NCBI GenBank assembly: GCA_031002005.1
Contig: JARYHS010011408.1
Span: 218,901,473-218,965,472, forward strand
Reading direction: 5' to 3'
DNA length: 64,000 nt
From: Vandiemenella viatica
Lineage: Eukaryota > Arthropoda > Insecta > Orthoptera > Morabidae
Part shown: positions 55,753 to 64,000 of the stretch, piece after piece
Numbering within the stretch: position 1 is the first letter of the stretch
Layout: each line of letters starts with the position of its first letter
The notes under the pieces: generated by a model
What the model was told of the DNA's origin: nothing
The model's database searches: none
What the model saw: only the letters and a program-made list of their open reading frames with translations
Program-made: the position numbers and the translations under genes

Positions 55753-57594
55753 GACCTTTCGACACCCCAAAAATAGCTCATTTTAATAAATCCATAATAT
55801 CCTATACATCCATAAAATCGTATTTTTAAGCTCTATCATCCCTCTAAGTCTTTACCTCCCACACTCGATGAAGACAAAAACATTCGCACTCCATTTGAGT
55901 AATCAAATTACAAACCAGCCAGCAAAGAGTTGAACATAATTTCTACCATAAGTATCTTTGCGTGCCCTTAGACCACTACTTAACGTTCAAAAAAACAACT
56001 TTAAAATACAAGTCGGAAACTTAAGATACTGAACATCGTGAAGGAACTAGTCGGCACTGATGCTGATACAGCTTTACTACGTACGACTGCCCTCACCGTG
56101 GTTTACCCTGAATATTGTGCAGCAGATTGACACAGCCGTGCCCGTACTAGAAAATCGACGTTCGTCTGAACGAGTGTATGAGAGTCACAACTGGTACACT
56201 AAAATTCACCTCTTTCCCTTGGCTACCTATCACCAGAGGTATACCAGAGGTAAGACGTCAAGAAGCAACGGCACAATCCTCAAGGTTTTCCAATCCACGA
56301 GGTCCTTAACGACTGGTCTTATATCTAGTAATCCATTATGGCACGATGTATCTGATTCCTGATGTTGAGAAAGCTAGAAACCTGCTCCAGTGAAACACTA
56401 AGGAATTCAAGATGCAACAACGAGACTTCCGGCATTCCATCTGAAGAGAGACCAGTGGGTTAAACTAAACCGCCCAAGGACAGGCCACGCCAGTTACTTA
56501 ACCTTGCCATAAGTAAATAAATAACAAATTAACTAATGTGATGTAACTTCAAATGTGTTTCGTTATTCGACAAACCTTTTGCCTCATTCTTCAATGATCG
56601 TTTTGTACTTTAAATGCCACCCGAATTTTCAACAACATTCTAGTGTATCACATTTCGTATGCTTTAAATTTGCTTTTTTCAGATAGCATGAAATAGCTGG
56701 GGATTGTGAGAAAAATCTAAACAAAAATCCAGGCATGGTTTCATAATTTATGCTTCTGAAAATACGCGCTGTTTTTTTAAAAAGTAACAATTATTTGACA
56801 GCACGTTATGAAATAAAATGCCTCAACCTTTTCGTATACGTTCTGGCACTGCCCAATATGTGCCCTTACATGAAGTCGTGACATAGGCTACCTTCACGCT
56901 GCATATTTAACCATCGATTACTTGCAAGATTTATGGAATCGATGCGAGTGTAACATCCTGAAATTCATATAATAAAGCTGTAACAGTGCAGAAATTCTCC
57001 ATCGGTGAGAAAATAGTGTACCATTGGGTAGAATCGTTTAAATCGTTTTGCTCATTCGGTGATTTATATGTGATAAGATGGGCAGTGCTGCCACTATTAC
57101 TCATGAAAATAGGACCATTTTACATCAGAGCCTCCCAAATCCTGATGTTGCCCCACATGAGATACGAAGATTTGCGAGTGATGATGGTATCGTAGAAATA
57201 ATGCATTCACGACTGACATTGTAGCTCTACTGTCGGAATTAAAATGTTGCCGAAACGTATTTGAAACCTAACTGGTTTTTGTAAATAAGCTATTCATTTC
57301 ATTACCAATTTTTGTAAACATCGACGTATTTTTTCCCCCAGAGTTAAAGTGTATACGAGGGAAAAAAAAAATCACTGAACAACGGTAGGTGTATAAAGAA
57401 CAGCTCTTATATAGAATTGTACTGATATTATCCTTACAAGCCATCTGTGCTGTAGAAAAGTTGAAATTAAACCTATTTTTTATCTAATTGCAATGATGCA
57501 GCTTATCCTAAAGTCATAAGCAATTTTTACAAGTAAAAACACGTCAATAAACTCGCCGGTGTTTCTGTGAGGAAATACAACTTGCGCAGGTTCA
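55753..57594. other. No gene recognised
   Basis: AT-rich DNA. The frame 56986-57195 starts with YHWVESFKSFCSFG, superficially like a transposase HTH, but the rest does not follow any transposase pattern. Confidence 0.4.
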
Positions 57595-57735
57595 AACCAG
57601 GGCGCCTCGTACTGGCCGACTTGATCGCGGTTTTGAGACGGCTTCCTGCGATCGCCTAGGGCCTAGGTGGTTGCTGGTTCCGTCCCCAACTTCCACCTCA
57701 AAAACCACACATTTCACAAAAAAAGAACACAATTT
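57595..57735 (+). repeat. SINE-3-like fragment
   Basis: GATCGCGGTTTTGAGACGGC and CGATCGCCTAGGGCCTAGGT resemble the GATTGCGGTTTTAGG..GG segment of SINE-3, with an A-rich end after CCACACATTTCAC. Weak similarity. Confidence 0.4.
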
Positions 57736-57957
57736 ACACGTTCCGAATACAGATAGCAGCATATAGCTACCCCCCCCCCCCCCCCACCTTGTTAGAATAG
57801 GATCGGCAATCAGTCACTGAAGCGGGCTTGATGATTAATTCACATCTTTAAGAAGTCATGACATTAGCATGAACGAAGAGACCATATGAACCGTTGGAAT
57901 TGGTTGGAGGGGAAAAAAGTCGAGAAGTGTATAAGTTTTGCGTAGCGTTGAGTTAAA

Positions 57958-58727
57958 GTAGTGGTAGTCATTCTCGTCCCTACCACCCCCTAGTGGTCGT
58001 TTCAGTTTTCATGGTGGGTGGTAGGGGCTTTGTCCAATACTTAAGCACTTTCGTTTTTTTTTTTTTTTTTTTGTTAGTTTTTTTTAAATTTAGACAACTT
58101 TTCTTCAAAAAAATTATAGCATTATTTAAAAAAACATAAGCCTAAAGAAATTGAGACAGATATCCAGTATTTAGTTCGCAGCATTAGCCTCAGGGATCTC
58201 GTCAATAATTTAATTAACTGAATGTAATTTCATCACACTTCACATCAAACTTCTATGTATGCAAAGAACTACAGCAAGTTGTTTTATATGGCCGGCCTCG
58301 AAAGCGTAGGGGCTAGAGTACTAGCTCCACGTGCCGAAGGCCGCCGGTTCTAATCCGGCCGCGGGCATGGATGTTTAAGTGTTGTGTGTCTATGTGAATG
58401 TCCTGTCCGTCCTGTGGCGTCCATACATTGGAATAATACACACTGAGAGCTACAATAATTACATAGAGCTGGCTGTATGGCCTCCGTTGCCAAATGCCAT
58501 TTAAAAAAAAAAAGTTGTTTTATAAAGATTTATGATGTCAAACTTAGCGAAAGTCTGACGTAACGTTTTTGGTAAATAATTATTATTTCATGTTTTAACT
58601 TTCTGTAACTCCTGCTTTATTCGAGTATATCACTATTACTGTGGAACTGGGGGGCGGTTAAATTTTTTTACTATTAACAGAAATACAAAAGTGGATGGTA
58701 GGAAAAAAAAAAAGGTTGACCACTGCT
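57958..58727. mobile_element. hAT-like element containing a SINE
   Basis: The left end GTAGTGGTAGTCATTCTCGT, then CCCTACCACCC, pairs with the complement of the right end GCAGTGGTCAACC..CCTACCATCC. The flanks GAGTTAAA (57950-57957) and GAGTTACT (58728-58735) match at 6 of 8 positions, a decayed hAT-length duplication. No coding capacity. SINE-2 copy B is inserted in the middle. Confidence 0.6.
58289..58511 (+). repeat. SINE-2 copy B with target duplication
   Basis: Same head (GCCGGCCTCGAAAGCG, GGTTCTAATCCGGCCG) and same 3' end (GAGCTGGCTGTATGGCCTCC, TTGCCAAATGCCATTT) as copy A, with an A-run. The duplication AAGTTGTTTTATA is at 58276-58288 and about 58512-58524. Confidence 0.9.
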
Positions 58728-58735
58728 GAGTTACT

Positions 58736-59550
58736 AGAACAGATACAAAGAAGAAAAGCTTTCAGTTACAAGAACTGCTGAGAAAAAGATTATCCAAAAT
58801 GAGTTTAATTTCTGGCCGTTATAGTAAGTGTGAGTAACCAACAATGAATTTAATAATTTGAAGTGTGGAAATAAATTAGCAATTAATCTGGGTTCCTGTT
58901 ATTAGTTCTAGCTTTATGTGAATGCAGTAGATATATGAACACCGTTACCTGCCTTTTATCGAGTTTCCCCACCTCTGTTACCTCCACTCCTTGGTAGCGA
59001 CTCAGGTAGCAAGTGGATACAGAACTCCCGCCGTCTTGAGCCCTGCAATTTATAAGGGGGGATCGCGGAGCTTTTTTCTACCTTGATTGTGGGTATTAAA
59101 CCGTGAAAAACCGTCTGTTGCCGAAGAACACGATTCTTTTTTTTCGCTTTCTAGGATGTTTTTTAAGGGATGGCTGTATAATCAGGCAGTTTAAGTCCTT
59201 CAGAGTATTTTGAGTGTGGACAAACGTGGTGTGTGCCATTAGAAAAGAGGGATAAGCGGTGATTAAATGAATGAATTGGCATCCCAGGAAGCAGCCATTA
59301 CGAGCTTTAAACCGAAGATGATGACAGGTGTTAGGTGGGGAGGGGGAATGGGGAGGGGAGAGAACCATGTCTAAAAAAACAGCGATTGTGAACCTTCAGT
59401 TCTAAATGCTTTCGAACAAGACTTCCATTACAAATTCACTTCACATTGTTCTAGTTGAGTTAAAATTCATTTTCCAACCACGCGCACATTTCGTGTTTGT
59501 TTTTTATATTCAACTAACATAAATTTATTAAAACCGTACTTTTTGTACGA
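58736..59550. other. No gene recognised
   Basis: The minus frame 59096-59368 is Pro/Ser/His-rich at the start with no family match; no repeat ends recognised. Confidence 0.4.
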
Positions 59551-59765
59551 GTGTGATGGGTGAGTGGAAACATTGTGGCCTCACATTCAGGAGGACGCAG
59601 GTTCGAATCTGTGTCCTGCTATCCAGATTTGGGTTTTTCATGAATTCCCAAAATCACTCCAGGTGAATTCTGGGATTCTTTCTTCAAAAGGCTATGGCCC
59701 AATTCCTTCCTGTTGCTTGCCCCCAGTCCTTTCGCGCCTCTAACGACCTAGACGAAAGTAACGAA
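59551..59765 (+). repeat. SINE-1 copy, near full length
   Basis: Head GTGTGATGGGTGAGTGG and B box GGTTCGAATCTGTG, then ATCCAGATTTGGGTTTTTCA, CTATGGCCCAATTCC and CTCTAACGACCTAGACG. The poly(A) tail is lost. Confidence 0.8.
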
Positions 59766-60126
59766 ACTACTTCTGATTCGCATGATCTGCTTCGATTAAA
59801 TTTCTTCATAGACGTGTACGAACTGACAAATGGCAAGTATTCGTATGTAAAATAAGTTTGAAGTTATTTTCTGTGCAGCTTCCAGTATTTTTTTTTCTTT
59901 CTTTTCGGAATACTGACTTACAAAATGTTTAATAAATCAGAGAAAGGTCTATTACGATCAAGAGAGAACACCTGATCATGAAAAATGGGAGAAATTAATG
60001 AAACGTACAGTGGTTATAAGTATTAGCAGGAAATACATTGTGTTATCGTCTGCTGTGGATGATCATTTTTGTGCTATTTGACTGTTTTCGATCAGAAGAG
60101 CGGAGTTGAGGTTCAAGGAAGATAGT
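59766..60126. other. No gene recognised
   Basis: AT-rich spacer between two SINEs. Confidence 0.4.
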
Positions 60127-60385
60127 CGCGGCCTCGGTAGCGTAGGGGCTAGAGTACTGGCCCCACGTATTGAAGGTTGCCGGTTCGAGTCCGGCCGAGG
60201 GCATGGGTGTTTGAGTGTTGTGTGTTAGTGTGCTTGTCGTGTCCCTCCTGTGGTGTGTCTAGAATTACTTGAAAGATATATGTATACGTAGAGAAACTGT
60301 AAAAAATACTGGGTGATATAAACACATACTTGAGCTGGCTGTATGGCCTAAGCAAGCCAATGCCATTACCAAAAAAAAAAAAAAA
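60127..60385 (+). repeat. SINE-2 copy C
   Basis: Head GCGGCCTCGGTAGCGTAGGG, B box GGTTCGAGTCCGGCCG, middle GTTGTGTGTTAGTGTGC and 3' end GAGCTGGCTGTATGGCCTAA, then CCAATGCCATTACC and poly(A). It is about 35 bp longer than copy B in the central region. No clear target duplication. Confidence 0.88.
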
Positions 60386-62984
60386 GTCTATCTTCGTCAC
60401 ACCTAAATTGTTTTGAAGTCAATGTTCATGGAAATGTACTGATGTCAGTTCTAACAAAGAATAAGAGAACATTTAAATTTTTCAATATACTCAGTTAACG
60501 GTACTTTCTTGTCTTTATTATTTTCTTAAAGATGAAATAATTCCTTCAGCATGAAAAAATTAAACCACAGAAATAAAAGAAATACTAATAACAGTGGATC
60601 CATCTTTGATAAGGTAACACTTTTGGCAATGTTTACGTTTTGAATAGTTATAGCATTTACACTTTATCGCCTGAAAGAGCTGCTACCAGCGTGGATCAAG
60701 AGCAACACTGGTTAATAATCACATATTTCTTACGTAAACACGTTGCAAATACATTAACGACGCTAAGAATATCTGAAAATTTCTATGTAACACCGCACAT
60801 TTTCCATAGTATTTATTTGATGCAACCTATACGAATCATGTTAGGAGTAATATTTTATTTAGCTTCTAATTTTGTAAAATAATCCGAATTTGATGGTACT
60901 GGAAAGTTCTCAATTTTTTGAAACCTTGAACTGGATATATACCTGTGGCTTTTCATTTTTAACTGTGTTGCTCCTCTTAGAAAATGTTTAAATTCCATAC
61001 TTAGTCGGAACACGCATTGTCAATGGAAGGAAATACAGTTGCCAAACACTAACTACTATGCTGTTCTACATCTGTGGTTAGAATATCTGTGGTGTCGGAA
61101 TTCCCAATAAAAAATATGACGAAAAACAAACTCGGCGATAAGCTTACACGTCTGAAAAATCACGTTCTTGCGCATGCTCTATATCAGCACGACTATTTCT
61201 AATTTGCACAATTAGAGTTTATGCATCGCTGTTTTCCTGCATTGCGTAATGCTGACGGATCATAACTCGTAAAGAGATCCAAGTTCCTTTTTATTAAAAA
61301 TTCTTGTTTCTTTTCCTATCAAAGTGTCACTTCGGGGTCAAACACGGAGTTACAATGAAGGTCACTGGAGACTCATAAAACGCTCGCTTCACCCCTGAGC
61401 AATAAAGCACAAGGGCCCGCTCCTGCTGGGGTTAGTCTGCAGTAAAAAATGTCACTGGCTTTCCTTGACGAAATAACTCAATTCCGAGGATAACATCATC
61501 TATCACTTAACTGAAATATAATCACCAAAGTCCCCATATTTTTCTCAGTGAGAACGAAACAGGAAGTGGTCAATATTGAGGAAGCATCGCAGTAGGCGTT
61601 AGAATGCAATGATTTTGTTAAAAGACGGAAAGCTGATAGCTGCAATGTGGACAGTTACAGGTAACTAACCAATTTCGGTGGAAAAATCACATTTGATGAT
61701 TGTTTTCAGGATGTTTTAATACTTCTGAATGTTCACAACAAAAAGCTAATATTAATCAATATTAATCAGTTCATATTTCGTGTTCGTTAGTTGTTAGAAG
61801 TCTGGAACGTTATGCAGAACTGTTTTTATCCCTTCTGTTTCATTTCATTCCTTAGATCATAAAAAAATTCACTATTATACAACTATTACGTATGGATGAA
61901 ATCTCAATTCCTGTAGTTACATCACGTAATTTCTGTTTGACTGAAAAGTATATCCCCCACATTCATATATACACAAATTTCTTTTTTGATGGCCGCTAAA
62001 TTACTTTAAGTGAACAGCGGTCTCAGATCTAAATACAAACTATGTCTGTTCTTTGTTGCAAAATGACGTTTCTCAGCTTTAACTAAGAAAAAAAAAAAAC
62101 ATAGTATTTTATAGGGAAATTGGGTGATAAGTCAAATACACGAATACATTTTTACTATCTTGTCAGAAGTGGAATTTGAGAGGCGCAACTAAGCAGGAGA
62201 CTGCAATACAATAAAACTACTAATGACTTAAGCTGATCTGATTTTTAGAATAATTATTAATTCTGAGATTAAAATGAGGATACGAGAGTTTCTAGGTTTC
62301 TTATACAGATTGTTATGCAATCAAAAATGATTTAAGATCACTATCTCTACAAATAAATAAAAGTTTTTTACGATATTCTATAGATCTATTTGTTATTATA
62401 TCGTTGAATAATCTGTGGTCGAGTGACCCTAACTCAGTCTAAAATTGTGAGCATATGTGTGTGAAATTTCTACAGCTGATTTCAAATAGTACGACGTAAA
62501 ACTTTTACGTAGAATTCATTCTTCCATTTTGGTGTCTTTCTACAACAAAGATAACGTTTCTTTTGGCAGTAGAAAGTATTCAGTTCTAGAGGAAGGTAAG
62601 AGACTTAAATGGACAAAACTGCAAAGATGAAACATAGGCTGCTATCGTGAGTTGTGAAAATTGGAAGTGAACTTTGTTGCTTTGCAATGTAAAAGGTGCG
62701 GTAATTTCATGTGGCCGCTTCAATTTATCACACGACCTACCTCTTTCCTGGATTAGCCTGATCTTGTGTGCTTAGTAAGGTGACATACAAGTTAGAATAG
62801 AGACCTATAAAAGAAACTACATAATTTGCTATTATCTAGTTTCTTAAGGTTGTTAAAAGTCTCAGATGAAATCTAGAATCAAATCGGGAACTTCTTTTTG
62901 CCTGGCAACACGTACGTTTGTGCAATATTTATATTATTTTTCCTCACTACAGAGGTTTTAATCCAAAATAAAAATAAAACTTGG
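60386..62984. other. No gene recognised
   Basis: About 2.6 kb of AT-rich DNA with no domain-bearing frame, RNA gene or repeat end. Confidence 0.4.
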
Positions 62985-63853
62985 AATACAGAACTTGACT
63001 TCATCTTTTCAAAATATTTTTCCAGATATTTCGATCTTTTGCATCTTCCTCTTCTGCATCAAATCTTCTCATTGCTGTTTGTACACTTTGAAACCAGGTA
63101 AACATTAGCCATCCTCTTTTCCTACTTCCTCTAACTTCCCATTCCTGTACAAGTTTTGGTATATCTCCGGCCCTGACAGTGTAGGGGCTAGCACGCTGGC
63201 CTCGCATTGTAAGGGCCGCCGGTTCGAGTCCGGCCGCTGGCATGGGTGGTTTTAATTAAGTGTTGTGTTCGTCTTGTGTTGCCCTTACTTTAGTGTCTAC
63301 AAACTCATGATTAATGCATGGTACAACAGTTGGTACAAAAACAAATTCGAGCTGGCTAAATGGTCGCAAAGACCAAAGGCCATATTTAAAAAAAAAAAAA
63401 AGTTTTGGTATGCTAGTGTCTTCCATCCTTCTTATATGACTATACCATTGCAATCTTTTTCGTCCTATAACTTCATACATTTCTTCTTTCACTTCCATTA
63501 ACCTTATTATTACTTTTTCTTTTCTTTATATTCTTGCTGATCTCCAGAAACCCATTTCTAATGCTTTCAACTTCTTAATATGTTTTTGGTTGATTGTCCA
63601 GGTTTCTGATCCATATAAGATTATACTTTCCAGTAATGAATTAAATATAATTATTTTTGTTCTATTCATAACATTCTTGCTACATAGAATTAAATTGTGT
63701 ATCCCGATTACTATCCAGCCATTAGTAATTCTTTTATTAATTTCCATGTTTGATTTTTTTTCTCTTTCTAAAATTTAACCAAAATAGCAAAAACTGTTTA
63801 CCTTTTTAATTTGTATCCCGTCAATCCCTCCAGATCAATAGTAAGATATTTCT

Positions 63854-63892
<39 letters not shown>

Positions 63893-64000
63893 GTTAATCT
63901 TGTAGCCTCATTTTTTATATTCTACTGATAGTTGATTACGTATGTAATTTGCATCCTAACCAACTTTGTGCTATGACGACTTGATCATCAGCAAATAGTA
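62985..64000 (-). pseudogene. Second LINE clade, reverse transcriptase fragment (runs off right edge)
   Basis: Reading the minus strand leftwards from 64000: LFADDQVVIAQSW (RT catalytic motif), a decayed stretch with a T-run (63858-63888), then NKRITNGWIVIGIHN, KTKIIIFNSLLESIILYGSE-like sequence with TWTINQKH, then KRLQWYSHIRRMED. After an interrupting SINE it resumes with IPKLVQEWEVRGSRKRGW and a segment like W..VQ.AM.R..A.......DR..W. This order is the known C-terminal half of RTE/Jockey-type LINE ORFs (YG.E.W, .R.QW.GH..RM, GRRKRGRP..W). Frames are broken. It differs in sequence from the LINE at 44985. Confidence 0.75.
63163..63400 (+). repeat. SINE-2 copy D inserted in a LINE
   Basis: Head CCGGCCCTGACAGTGTAGGG with B box GGTTCGAGTCCGGCCG and 3' end GAGCTGGCTAAATGGTCGCA, ending in poly(A). 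The duplication AGTTTTGGTAT is at 63152-63162 and 63401-63411. It splits a minus-strand LINE reading frame, so it is younger than that LINE. Confidence 0.92.

Noticed and set aside
56986..57195. Frame starting like a mariner HTH (YHWVESFKS)
   Set aside because: After the first dozen residues nothing follows the transposase pattern and no TIRs are nearby.
1..64000. CRISPR arrays, bacterial operons, LTR retrotransposons with paired LTRs, telomeric TTAGG arrays
   Set aside because: No regularly spaced short repeats, no operon structure, no long direct terminal repeats with PBS/PPT and no TTAGG runs were seen.

Overview
This is eukaryotic nuclear DNA, almost certainly from an insect with a large, AT-rich, transposon-filled genome. 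The evidence is spliced exons with GT/AG borders, non-LTR retrotransposons, tRNA-derived SINEs, and hAT, mariner, PIF/Harbinger, piggyBac and Helitron remnants. The mix of repeats suggests a polyneopteran such as an orthopteran or stick insect, but that is inference; no sequence here fixes the species. There is no prokaryotic gene organisation, CRISPR array, rRNA gene or free-standing tRNA gene.

The only host gene I can support lies on the minus strand at the left end. Four exons (4873-4732, 3223-2913, 1809-1600, 623-435) join in frame across canonical splice sites to 284 codons. They encode an Ig domain, an acidic linker and a second Ig domain of fibroblast growth factor receptor type. The third Ig domain, membrane segment and kinase would lie beyond base 1. 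A signal-peptide exon would lie further right; a possible extra exon is at 8031-7943. Everything rightwards is either a very long 5' intron/flank of this gene or intergenic.

The rest is a layered transposon landscape. 3.6-12.7 kb: a hAT MITE inside the FGFR intron, a collapsed Helitron, a TIR MITE and an internally deleted mariner. 13-26 kb: fold-back elements, a 150-bp tandem repeat, mariner and LINE remnants, and a G-rich TIR element. 29.6-30.7 kb: a PIF/Harbinger element with a MADF-like ORF, interrupted by a hAT MITE. 31.2-31.7 kb: a CpG-rich island. 33.9 kb: an 83-bp TTAA-flanked MITE. 37.9-38.5 kb: a mariner-like element rearranged into long inverted arms. 40.2-41.1 and 49.1-50.8 kb: two hAT elements with palindromic subterminal arrays. 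45.0-46.6 kb: a nearly intact but 5'-truncated LINE. 51.8-52.8 kb: a fold-back element whose arms each carry a tRNA-like pol III promoter. 55-64 kb: tRNA-SINEs with clear target duplications, one inside a hAT element and one inside a LINE.

These elements do not form a pathway. What they share is nesting, which gives a relative order of insertion. No complete novel system was found. The most unusual structures are the tRNA-promoter fold-back, the inverted mariner derivative, the Harbinger/MADF element and the fold-back family.
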